DNA from: Bacteroidales bacterium
Lineage (GTDB): Bacteria > Bacteroidota > Bacteroidia > Bacteroidales > UBA932
Length of the DNA: 5,551 nt
Direction: 5' to 3'
Assembly: GCA_017461285.1 (NCBI GenBank)
Contig: JAFTYS010000071.1
Coordinates: 1 to 5,551, forward strand
This document shows, one piece after another, positions 1 through 5,551 of this stretch; position 1 is the first letter of the stretch, and each line of letters starts with the position of its first letter. Below the pieces are notes generated by a model. It was not told the DNA's origin. It searched no databases and was given only the letters and a program-made list of their open reading frames with translations. Both the position numbers and the translations under genes were made by a program.

Positions 1-1
1 T

Positions 2-208
2 GCCCCTGCTATTATCATTCCTTGGTATGTCTGGTGCATGTATGAATTCATCAATCTGGATAAGCCGGGCGGGATAGTCTTATTGGTCTGTGCTACTGTC
101 GGAGGCATAATCGGAGGTATAATAGGTTTCAGCATCAACCGCAAGGTTGTCCGCAAGGCTACCGAGATCCTGGACCAGATCGACGAACTTCAGAAAGACG
201 TTATCTGA
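2..208 (+). CDS. C-terminal part of a small membrane protein of unknown function (5' end outside window)
   Basis: An open frame runs from the window edge to a TGA at 206-208, giving 68 residues with no start visible. The fragment begins with a hydrophobic patch (about residues 1-14, APAIIIPWYVWCMY). A short polar loop (EFINLDKPGG) follows, then a clear membrane segment at about residues 23-43. That segment carries a glycine-zipper pattern, GGIIGGIIG at residues 34-42, which often mediates helix packing. After it comes a basic stretch (NRKVVRK), suggesting a cytoplasmic C-terminus by the positive-inside rule, and a charged amphipathic tail (TEILDQIDELQKDVI) that could form a short coiled coil. 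I do not recognise the family. The frame is preferred over the others because it stays open and has coherent membrane-protein composition. Its last 8 bp overlap the convergent hexosaminidase gene. Confidence 0.72.
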   Translation, partial: APAIIIPWYVWCMYEFINLDKPGGIVLLVCATVGGIIGGIIGFSINRKVVRKATEILDQIDELQKDVI

Positions 209-2531
209 CCACTACTTCGTCTACAAAGAGGAATCCTGCCCCGCCGGCACCGGGATGCCATGCAGGAATGGATGTGATGGTCTCTGCCCAGACCTTCAGA
301 TACCTTGCGGAAGTTTCAGGGAAGGTGAGGGTGTATTCCTTCAGGTCGTTAGGGTCGTTCTCGCCTTCCGGCTGATATACCGCCTTAGCAACCTCGGTGA
401 ATGTCTTTCCGTCTTCTGAAACGCTTACCACGATGCTCTGAGGATTGAATAACCAGTCATACTTCACGACCACTGTTCCGAGGGTCACGCTGCTGTAGGT
501 TTCGCCGTCCATGTCGATGGTGACTTCAAAAGGAGTCGCGCTCCAGCCTGCCCAGTCTCCGCTTCTGAAGTTGAAAGGTCCGCGTACACCGTTTACAAGA
601 AGATCAGGAGCGTCATATGTGTAATGAGGAGCCGGCGCTGTGCCGAGGACAGCAGTCTTGCCCATGGCCTTATGAGCCTTGAACTCCTTGCTGAATGTCT
701 TGTCCTGGATGTTGTCCCTGAAAGCCTTTCCCTTGATGGTGCAGCTGCCCTTGACCTCTACAGGTCCCTCATACAGAGGAGAATCCTCGGTCGGCTCGCT
801 TCCGTCTACGGTATATCTGATCGGAGCGTCTCCCTGAGTCTCGAAGTTCATCATCACGGCACCCTTTTCCTTGTCGATGCTTACGAAACCTGAAGTGCGG
901 AAGATATGGGTCGCATAGTTGAATCCGAGCTCTTCATAGATAGAAGCAAGGTGGTCTGCACTTTCGCGGAAGCGCTTCCAGTCCTTGTTGTCAGAGTCGC
1001 ACCACTGTACCTCGCTTATCGCAGACATTCGAGGCAGGAGCATGTATTCGAAGTGCTCCGCTGTCGGGATGTACTCGGTCCAGAGGTTGGTCTGCACTCC
1101 GATGATATGCTTCTTCTGCTCGTGGGTCATCTCGTCGATGAAAGGTTCATATGAATATACCTTCTCGACCGGCAGATATCCGCCCTGGCCGAGCGGTTCT
1201 TCGTTCGTGTCGAGCGACTGATAGAAGTCGATGTAGCAGTATGTGTTCGGGGTCATGATGGCATCGTGGCCCAGCTGTGCGGCCTGGATGCCGCCCTGTG
1301 TGCCCCTCCATGACATCACGATGGCGTTGTCGGCGATGTCTCCTTCGAGGATCTCATCCCATCCGATGACCTTCTTGCCGCGCGCTCCGAGGTAGTCGGA
1401 CATCCTCTTCATCACGTAGCTCTGGAGGTAGTGCTCCGCCTTGAACCTGTCGTCGTCCTTCAGGCCGAGTTCCTTGATCTTCGCCTGGCAGTGCGGGCAT
1501 TCTTCCCACCTTACCTTAGGACATTCGTCGCCTCCGATGTGTATGTATTCAGATGGGAAGAGGTCAGCGATCTCTCCAAGCACATTCTCAAGGAAGACCA
1601 TGACTTCCTCCTTTCCTGCGCAGAGCACGTCGTCCGCCACGCCCCACATTCCCCATACATCATATGGTCCGCCGGTACATCCGAGCTCCGGATATGCGGT
1701 CAGTGCGGCGAGCATATGACCAGGCAGATCGACTTCCGGGATGACAGTGATGCCTTTTCTTGCAGCATAGTCAATCACTTCCCTGATCTGGTCCTGAGTG
1801 TACCACTTGCCTTCTCCGTACGGCTTTCCGTCGAAGGTACGGCTCCAGTTGATGTGACCTACGAGGGTCTCCTTTCTGATCGAACCGACTTCCGTGAGTC
1901 TTGGATATTTCTTGATTTCCACCCTCCATCCCTGGTCGTCGGTAAGATGCCAGTGGAGCTTGTTCATCTTGTGGATCTCCATCATGTCGAGGACCTTCTT
2001 GATCTCGTCGATACCATAGAAATGGCGTGCCTCGTCGACATGCTGTCCTCTGTATGGGAAACGTGGAGCATCCTCGATCTCGCAGCATGGAAGAGTCCAG
2101 TCCTTTTCGGCTGCAGGAGTGTCCCCATAGATTTCTACCGGGAGCATCTGCTTGAGAGTCTGGATGGCATATATGAATCCGTTGAGGTCTGCGGCCTCTA
2201 CGGCCGCCTTCCTGCCGGTTATGCGCAGACGGTATCCTTCCGGCTTGATGTCAGGATTTACCTTGAACGTGAATCCCTGGCCTGCGCCGGCTTCGGTGAC
2301 CTCGCCGGCCTGTCCGCTTGCGAGGGCCAGGTCTTCAGCAAAGTCCCTCACTGCATCCTTTGCGTATTCCTCCATCGCAGAGTCCATGTGGATGTCAGCT
2401 CCTGCGGCCATGAAGGTGCCTGCCTTCATCTCGATGCTGTTCGGATAAGGGACGATTTCTATCGGCTGCTCCTTGGGAGCGCATGCGGTTGCAAGTGCCG
2501 TCAGCACGGCAAGTAATAGAGTTTTCTTCAT
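201..2531 (-). CDS. Lipoprotein beta-N-acetylhexosaminidase, glycoside hydrolase family 20
   Basis: This 776-residue enzyme should release terminal beta-linked GlcNAc or GalNAc by the GH20 substrate-assisted retaining mechanism. It opens with a lipoprotein signal (KK, hydrophobic core, LATAC), making Cys17 the probable lipidated residue. The following APKEQ includes a K-E pair that may favour surface export in Bacteroidota. Residues about 23-150 fit the GH20b N-terminal domain and about 155-510 the catalytic barrel. Visible family motifs are Arg161 (FPYRG, probable sugar contact), HWHLTDDQGWR (193-203), PEVDLPGH (265-272), the catalytic Asp335-Glu336 in HIGGDE (331-336), MSWRG (406-410), Tyr437 and NLWTEY (482-487). 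About 555-615 resembles the chitobiase/hexosaminidase C-terminal module (YTVDGSEPTEDSPLY), and about 640-776 looks like a discoidin-type beta-sandwich. The length suits multidomain Bacteroidota GH20 enzymes. The ATG gives an intact signal peptide; no Shine-Dalgarno precedes it, only A/T-rich sequence. It is the last gene of the operon, 12 bp after the transporter. Exact substrate and linkage are not readable from sequence. Confidence 0.96.
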   Translation of the reverse strand: MKKTLLLAVLTALATACAPKEQPIEIVPYPNSIEMKAGTFMAAGADIHMDSAMEEYAKDAVRDFAEDLALASGQAGEVTEAGAGQGFTFKVNPDIKPEGYRLRITGRKAAVEAADLNGFIYAIQTLKQMLPVEIYGDTPAAEKDWTLPCCEIEDAPRFPYRGQHVDEARHFYGIDEIKKVLDMMEIHKMNKLHWHLTDDQGWRVEIKKYPRLTEVGSIRKETLVGHINWSRTFDGKPYGEGKWYTQDQIREVIDYAARKGITVIPEVDLPGHMLAALTAYPELGCTGGPYDVWGMWGVADDVLCAGKEEVMVFLENVLGEIADLFPSEYIHIGGDECPKVRWEECPHCQAKIKELGLKDDDRFKAEHYLQSYVMKRMSDYLGARGKKVIGWDEILEGDIADNAIVMSWRGTQGGIQAAQLGHDAIMTPNTYCYIDFYQSLDTNEEPLGQGGYLPVEKVYSYEPFIDEMTHEQKKHIIGVQTNLWTEYIPTAEHFEYMLLPRMSAISEVQWCDSDNKDWKRFRESADHLASIYEELGFNYATHIFRTSGFVSIDKEKGAVMMNFETQGDAPIRYTVDGSEPTEDSPLYEGPVEVKGSCTIKGKAFRDNIQDKTFSKEFKAHKAMGKTAVLGTAPAPHYTYDAPDLLVNGVRGPFNFRSGDWAGWSATPFEVTIDMDGETYSSVTLGTVVVKYDWLFNPQSIVVSVSEDGKTFTEVAKAVYQPEGENDPNDLKEYTLTFPETSARYLKVWAETITSIPAWHPGAGGAGFLFVDEVVVR

Positions 2532-2543
2532 ATTTATATGTGA

Positions 2544-4214
2544 TTAGCTTAATAACAGGATTATTATCTGTGCGGATATGACCCTGAGGAAGATTCCGGC
2601 AGGGTAGACGGTTGCGTAAGCTACGGCAGGATCTTCTCCCTCTTCTCCCAGGCTGGCATATTCGAGGGCGAACGGATTGGCCATGCTTCCGCATATCATT
2701 CCCATGTTCTCTACATAGTCCACCTTGAAGACCTTTGCTGCGATGAAAGCTGTGATCAGCACAGGGATTACGGCAAGCGAGATGCCCGTAAGCACCCAGA
2801 CAAGTCCTTCAGTGGTAAACACCGTAGCAAAGAAGCCTGCACCGGCGCTCAACCCCAGACCGGCCAGATAGATGGTAAGTCCCATCTGCCGGAGCATCAT
2901 GTTGGCGCTTCGGGTGGTATATGTGCTTATATGGAACCTCGGTCCGAAAGCTCCCATCAGGATACCGACGATGATCGGACCTCCGGCGATGCCGAGCTTT
3001 ATAGGAGTGCTGATGCCCGGGATCATGATAGGAATGCTTCCGAGGATAAGTCCCAGTATGATGCCGACGAAGATTGAGAGAAGATTAGGGTTGGTCAGGC
3101 GCTTTGATTCGTTGCCGAGGATGGCGCTGACGTTTTCTATGGCTCTTGCCTCGCCGACCACCGTGAGCTTGTCGCCCAGCTGAAGCCTGAGGTTTCTTGA
3201 AGGAAGGAGGTCTATGCCTGCCCTGTTGACTCTGGTGATGTTGATTCCGTATGAGTTCCTGAGCCTCATGTCTCCCAGCTTGACGCCGTTATGTTCAGGC
3301 TTGGTCACGAGGATCTTGCTGGATACGAGCTGGCTGTCGATAGCGTTCCAGTCGATGTCCTTCTTGTTCCAGTCGATGTTCTCCTGCTGTCCGAACAGGA
3401 ACCTGATCTTCTCCACATCCTGCTTGCCGGAAATCACGAGAACATGCTCGTTTTCCTCAAGCACGGTCTCTGATGTAGGGATGATAAGCTTTTCGTTCTT
3501 CCAGACTCTGGATATGACGAACTGGCAGTCTGCGCATTTGCGGATTTCCTGGATTGTCTTGCCGAAGATGGCAGGGTTGCTTATCTGGTACTCCGAGATG
3601 AATGTGTTGTCGGATGACGGGTCGTGGGCCTTGGATGCATTCTTCGGTGCCATCGTCTTTCTCAATACGATGATCGTGACGATGAGTCCGACAAGTCCGA
3701 ACGGATAGGCAACGGCGCATGCCATCGCCATCCTGTTCGCTCCTTCGATGTTGGTAGGGTCGGCCTGCAGGAGTGCCTGCTGGCCTGCTCCGAGCATAGG
3801 GGTGTTTGTAACGGCTCCCGAAAGAAGTCCCACGATGTCAGGCACATTCATGCCTGTGGTCCAGAATATTCCCATCGCCATGATGGTTCCGATGACCAGA
3901 AGCATGAGGGAGAGCAGATTGAGCTTTATGCCGCCATGCTTGAACGAAGAGAAGAATCCGGGACCTACCTGTACTCCGAGAGAGTAGATGTATATGATCA
4001 GGCCGAAGTTCTGGGCAAGGGTGAGCATTTCCGGATTTATCGTGATGCCGAAGTGTCCGGCTATGATTCCGGAGAAGAATACGAAGGTCACTCCGAGAGA
4101 CACTCCGAAGAACTTGAGCTTTCCGAGGGCCAGTCCTGTTGCGCTTATCAGCGAGAGGATGAGGACCGCCTGTATGAATGTAGGTTCTATGAACAGTTCT
4201 TTAAGCCATTCCAT
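2544..4214 (-). CDS. Putative transporter of the AspT/YidE-YbjL family with two TrkA-C domains
   Basis: This 556-residue inner-membrane protein has the layout of the aspartate:alanine exchanger / YidE-YbjL duplication family. Hydrophobic helices fill about residues 10-184, a soluble centre about 200-370, and a second hydrophobic half about 375-556. The centre holds two TrkA-C (RCK_C) modules at about 208-271 and 298-365, regulatory ligand-binding folds in this family. The halves are internal repeats: GLIIYIYSLGVQVGPGFF (71-88) matches GLTIYLAGLGLSAGAGFF (445-462), and GAVTNTPMLGAGQ (133-145) corresponds to CGSMANPFALEYA (508-520). The length of about 550 is usual. Characterised AspT exchanges aspartate for alanine, but most relatives, YidE and YbjL included, have no proven substrate, so none is assigned. 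The start lies 9 bp after the upstream CHR gene's stop and the frame ends 12 bp before the hexosaminidase, so it sits mid-operon. No Shine-Dalgarno is seen. Confidence 0.93.
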   Translation of the reverse strand: MEWLKELFIEPTFIQAVLILSLISATGLALGKLKFFGVSLGVTFVFFSGIIAGHFGITINPEMLTLAQNFGLIIYIYSLGVQVGPGFFSSFKHGGIKLNLLSLMLLVIGTIMAMGIFWTTGMNVPDIVGLLSGAVTNTPMLGAGQQALLQADPTNIEGANRMAMACAVAYPFGLVGLIVTIIVLRKTMAPKNASKAHDPSSDNTFISEYQISNPAIFGKTIQEIRKCADCQFVISRVWKNEKLIIPTSETVLEENEHVLVISGKQDVEKIRFLFGQQENIDWNKKDIDWNAIDSQLVSSKILVTKPEHNGVKLGDMRLRNSYGINITRVNRAGIDLLPSRNLRLQLGDKLTVVGEARAIENVSAILGNESKRLTNPNLLSIFVGIILGLILGSIPIMIPGISTPIKLGIAGGPIIVGILMGAFGPRFHISTYTTRSANMMLRQMGLTIYLAGLGLSAGAGFFATVFTTEGLVWVLTGISLAVIPVLITAFIAAKVFKVDYVENMGMICGSMANPFALEYASLGEEGEDPAVAYATVYPAGIFLRVISAQIIILLLS

Positions 4215-4223
4215 GATTTGCTG

Positions 4224-4772
4224 TCAATAAATTATCAGTCCCGCCAGGGCTCCCAGCCCGATGGCGGAAAACGGTCCGATCTTCTTGAAATAAAGCCCGG
4301 CGAATGCCGCGATGCATAGCACGAAGCTTTTCCAGTCGATGAAGTTTTCAGGCGTAGCAAGGCCGAGGGCCGCTGTTCCTATAAGTCCCAGCGTAGCCGG
4401 CCTCAGTCCGGTCATGATACCTTTGAACATATAATGGTCCTTGAGCTTCTCGTATGCCTTGCAGATGGCCAGGACTATTATGAAGGATGGGAGCACGACT
4501 GCGAATGTCGCCGTGAACGAACCGAGTATGCACATGAATTCCGATGCTCCTGTATTTGCCAGCACGTCATATCCCAGATATGTGGCGCTGTTGATGCCGA
4601 TCGGACCCGGAGTCATCTGTGATATCGCCACTATGTCGGTAAAGGAGGCTTCGTCGATCCATCCGTGTACGTTGACCACCTGGTTCTGTATCAGGGAAAG
4701 CATGGCATATCCGCCTCCGATGGTGAACATGCCTATGACGAAGAATGTGGTGAACAGTTCGAAATAGATCAT
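4224..4772 (-). CDS. Chromate transporter (CHR) family protein, short form, second of a tandem pair
   Basis: A 182-residue membrane protein made of a single CHR domain, the half-size form that works as a pair with a neighbouring gene. Family signatures are IGMFTIGGGYAM (13-24), GWIDEASFTDI (37-47), SQMTPGPIGIN (51-61), LPSF (94-97) and GLRP (122-125), followed by about two more hydrophobic segments to the C-terminus. The 51-61 motif keeps the TPGP form common in CHR proteins. Its ATG overlaps the upstream CHR gene's stop as ATGA (4769-4772), which indicates translational coupling and roughly equal production of the two halves. Characterised ChrA proteins export chromate, but many CHR proteins, especially in anaerobes, have no shown link to chromate, so the real substrate is open. 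The transporter gene starts 9 bp downstream. Confidence 0.93.
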   Translation of the reverse strand: MIYFELFTTFFVIGMFTIGGGYAMLSLIQNQVVNVHGWIDEASFTDIVAISQMTPGPIGINSATYLGYDVLANTGASEFMCILGSFTATFAVVLPSFIIVLAICKAYEKLKDHYMFKGIMTGLRPATLGLIGTAALGLATPENFIDWKSFVLCIAAFAGLYFKKIGPFSAIGLGALAGLIIY

Positions 4773-5308
4773 ACCTTCCTGTTGTTATGCCATGATACCG
4801 CAGCGGCGATGACGATGATACATATTAATATATATATAGGCGATACGTTCATGAAGCACACAAGCACCATCGAAGATACCACTATCACCCATGACCACCA
4901 TCTCATCTTCGTCGCCTTGATCATGTCGATCATAGGCACTCCGATAAGGGCTACGACCACAGGGCGGATGCCTTTGAATGCGCTTATCACATACTCATTG
5001 TCCTTGATTGACGTGAAGAACATCGCGACCAGCAGTATTATCAGAAAAGGAGGGAGGCAGCTGGCGATGGTAGCGACGACGCTTCCCTTTGTGCCCCTGA
5101 GCTTGTGTCCTGTAAGTATGGAGATATTTACGGCGAAAAGTCCCGGCGCTGTCTGTGCCAGCGTTATGATGTCTATGAAGTCTTCCTCTTTGAGCCAACC
5201 CTTCTCTGTCAGCTCGCTTTTGATGGCCGCAATCATCGGGATGCCTCCACCTATGGTAAAGGCTCCGATTTTGGCGAAAACAAGGAATATTTTCCAGAGT
5301 GAGACCAT
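4769..5308 (-). CDS. Chromate transporter (CHR) family protein, short form, first gene of the operon
   Basis: A 179-residue single-CHR-domain membrane protein, partner of the next gene. It shows IGAFTIGGGIPM (14-25), KGWLKEEDFIDI (36-47), AQTAPGLFAVN (51-61), CLPPF (84-88) and FKGIRP (111-116), then two or three hydrophobic segments and a short basic tail (WHNNRKV). Spacing of these motifs matches the partner almost residue for residue (GW at 37-38, Q52, P55-G56 and N61 in both), so the two are ancient tandem duplicates. Here Ala54-Pro55-Gly56-Leu57 replaces the partner's Thr-Pro-Gly-Pro, so the halves have diverged. In paired short CHR proteins the two halves are thought to sit in the membrane as a heteromer, possibly in opposite orientations. 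The ATG is chosen because it lies just upstream of the first helix. A Bacteroidota-type promoter ends about 20 bp before it. No Shine-Dalgarno is present. Substrate is unproven. Confidence 0.93.
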   Translation of the reverse strand: MVSLWKIFLVFAKIGAFTIGGGIPMIAAIKSELTEKGWLKEEDFIDIITLAQTAPGLFAVNISILTGHKLRGTKGSVVATIASCLPPFLIILLVAMFFTSIKDNEYVISAFKGIRPVVVALIGVPMIDMIKATKMRWWSWVIVVSSMVLVCFMNVSPIYILICIIVIAAAVSWHNNRKV

Positions 5309-5327
5309 CTTTTTTACATTTAGAACG

Positions 5328-5358
5328 CAAAAGTAGAAAAAATATTCAAAAAAAACTT
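5328..5358 (-). promoter_or_regulatory. Predicted Bacteroidota promoter for the CHR/transporter/hexosaminidase operon
   Basis: Read on the minus strand, 5335-5328 is TACTTTTG, an exact match to the Bacteroidota -7 consensus TANNTTTG. The -33 position, 19 bp upstream near 5355-5358, is a poor match (AAGT on the minus strand) inside a T-rich stretch, so the left bound is firm and the right one approximate. Transcription should start near 5324, leaving a leader of only about 16 nt before the ATG at 5308. The short A-rich leader without a Shine-Dalgarno fits this phylum. No other promoter was seen downstream in the operon. Confidence 0.66.
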
Positions 5359-5365
5359 GAAAAAA
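5337..5365. promoter_or_regulatory. A-rich tract between the two divergent promoters, UP-element-like
   Basis: These 29 bp contain only three G or C bases (5347, 5356, 5359) and are dominated by A-runs on the plus strand. The tract lies directly upstream of the rightward -33 box, where A/T-rich UP elements contact the RNA polymerase alpha subunit at strong rRNA promoters. It also forms the spacer and weak -33 region of the leftward operon promoter. The role is inferred from position and composition. Confidence 0.5.
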
Positions 5366-5396
5366 TTTGGAGGTTAAGAAAAAGTGCGTATCTTTG
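5366..5396 (+). promoter_or_regulatory. Strong Bacteroidota-type promoter, probably of an rRNA operon
   Basis: TTTG at 5366-5369 and TATCTTTG at 5389-5396 are exact matches to the Bacteroidota -33 and -7 elements, separated by the expected 19 bp. The start point should be about 5400-5403. The A-rich tract immediately upstream, the absence of any coding frame downstream and the structured leader all point to a stable-RNA promoter rather than an mRNA promoter. Confidence 0.82.
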
Positions 5397-5400
5397 CAGC

Positions 5401-5418
5401 CCGTTTGAGATAAAACGG
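5401..5418 (+). other. Hairpin at the 5' end of the predicted rRNA leader
   Basis: CCGTTT (5401-5406) pairs perfectly with AAACGG (5413-5418) around a 6-nt loop, GAGATA. It begins within a few bases of the predicted start site, so the nascent transcript would carry a stem at its very 5' end. No U-run follows, which argues against a terminator. It might stabilise or mark the leader for processing. Confidence 0.55.
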
Positions 5419-5426
5419 TCCAAAAA

Positions 5427-5436
5427 GTTCATTGAA
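5427..5436 (+). promoter_or_regulatory. boxA-like antitermination element
   Basis: GTTCATTGAA lies about 27 nt into the predicted transcript and resembles boxA, the RNA site bound by NusB-NusE (S10) that prevents early termination in rRNA operons (core like GCTCTTTAACA in E. coli, and GTTCTTTGA-like forms in Bacteroidota). The central T-to-A difference makes the match approximate. Confidence 0.5.
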
Positions 5437-5495
5437 AAGATTGAAGGAAAGTACAAGAAGCAAGTACCGAGAAAATACAATTTATCGAGAAGCGT

Positions 5496-5514
5496 TAATT
5501 TCTTTGTGAAATTA
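5496..5514 (+). other. Hairpin in the distal part of the predicted rRNA leader
   Basis: TAATTTC (5496-5502) pairs with GAAATTA (5508-5514) around a 5-nt loop (TTTGT), giving a perfect 7 bp A/U-rich stem. It lies just before the expected 16S start and could be part of the local leader structure or of the long processing stem that encloses 16S. The stem is weak by composition. Confidence 0.4.
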
Positions 5515-5551
5515 TAAGTGTCAGGACAAGCTGAGAGATTTATATTATACA

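Larger units (their letters stand above)
5400..5551 (+). ncRNA. Leader region of a probable 16S rRNA transcript (16S itself not in window)
   Basis: About 150 bp follow the strong rightward promoter with no plausible gene: the only open frame through it is short, lysine-rich, starts upstream of the promoter and resembles nothing known to me. The stretch has a 5' hairpin, a boxA-like element, short direct repeats (ATTGAA at 5431 and 5440; AAGTAC at 5449 and 5462) and a second hairpin near the end. Its overall look (GTTCATTGAA, then GAAAATACAATTTATCGAGAAG, then TTTGTGAA) resembles from memory the leaders before Bacteroidales 16S genes. The conserved 16S start (around AGAGTTTGATCCTGGCTCAG) is not reached, so this is an inference. 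Confidence 0.68.

Noticed and set aside
245..258. Possible terminator hairpin (GGCA...TGCC with GC-rich surroundings) near the convergent gene ends
   Set aside because: The stem is only about 4 bp, no T-run follows on either strand, and it lies inside the hexosaminidase coding sequence.
1431..2516. A 361-codon open frame on the plus strand, antisense to the hexosaminidase gene
   Set aside because: It lies wholly opposite a GH20 gene with intact motifs. Its protein has no recognisable domain and an odd composition rich in Leu, Val, Ser, His and Cys, as expected from a shadow frame in GC-moderate coding DNA.
3624..4319. A 231-codon open frame on the plus strand, antisense to the transporter gene
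   Set aside because: The product is a low-quality mix of charged residues, His and Gly without domains, and it spans the junction of two well-supported minus-strand genes.
4818..4842. AT-rich TATATA stretch that looks promoter-like
   Set aside because: It encodes the Ile/Tyr-rich last membrane helix of the first CHR protein and has no TTTG plus TANNTTTG pair.
5451..5467. GTAC...GTAC possible hairpin and AAGTAC direct repeat in the leader, considered as an operator
   Set aside because: Only 4 bp can pair across a 9-nt loop. Short repeats like this are common in A-rich leaders and I see no matching site at the other promoter.
5299..5517. A 72-codon plus-strand frame running through the intergenic region
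   Set aside because: It starts inside the opposite gene, upstream of the rightward promoter, so the predicted transcript would lack its start. The Lys-rich content simply reflects A-rich DNA.

Overview
The window looks like a chromosomal segment from a member of the Bacteroidales (Bacteroidota). Three things point there. Two promoters match the Bacteroidota sigma-factor pattern (TTTG, a 19-21 bp spacer, then TANNTTTG). None of the starts examined has a Shine-Dalgarno sequence. The genes are typical gut or host-associated Bacteroidales genes, including a lipoprotein GH20 hexosaminidase with a Bacteroidota-style catalytic region. I cannot name the genus.

Layout. Positions 2-208 (+) hold the 3' end of a small membrane protein whose start lies off the window. 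It converges on, and overlaps by 8 bp, the end of a four-gene minus-strand operon that fills almost all the rest. In transcription order, right to left, the operon encodes a short CHR-family (chromate transporter) protein at 5308-4769, a second short CHR-family protein at 4772-4224, an AspT/YidE-YbjL type transporter with two central TrkA-C (RCK_C) domains at 4214-2544, and a secreted lipoprotein beta-N-acetylhexosaminidase (GH20) at 2531-201. Junctions are a 4 bp ATGA overlap, a 9 bp gap and a 12 bp gap. I see no internal promoter at the one gap I scanned (upstream of the hexosaminidase) or next to the others, so one promoter at about 5328-5358 probably drives all four genes.

Positions 5309-5551 are a non-coding divergent control region. 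A very A-rich tract separates the leftward operon promoter from a rightward promoter with a textbook Bacteroidota layout. The rightward transcript has a hairpin at its 5' end, a boxA-like element and a leader resembling those before Bacteroidales 16S rRNA genes. The window stops before any 16S sequence is visible, so the rRNA assignment is inferred.

How the genes work together. The two CHR halves almost certainly form one inner-membrane transporter, with each half equivalent to one half of a long ChrA protein. The hexosaminidase would cleave terminal GlcNAc or GalNAc from glycans at the cell envelope. The AspT/YidE-like protein is a predicted secondary transporter of unknown substrate. No shared pathway is obvious. 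The most notable feature is that the operon promoter lies back to back with an apparent rRNA promoter, close enough for interference or co-regulation. I found no clear sign of a new defence or mobile system, CRISPR array, insertion sequence or tRNA.
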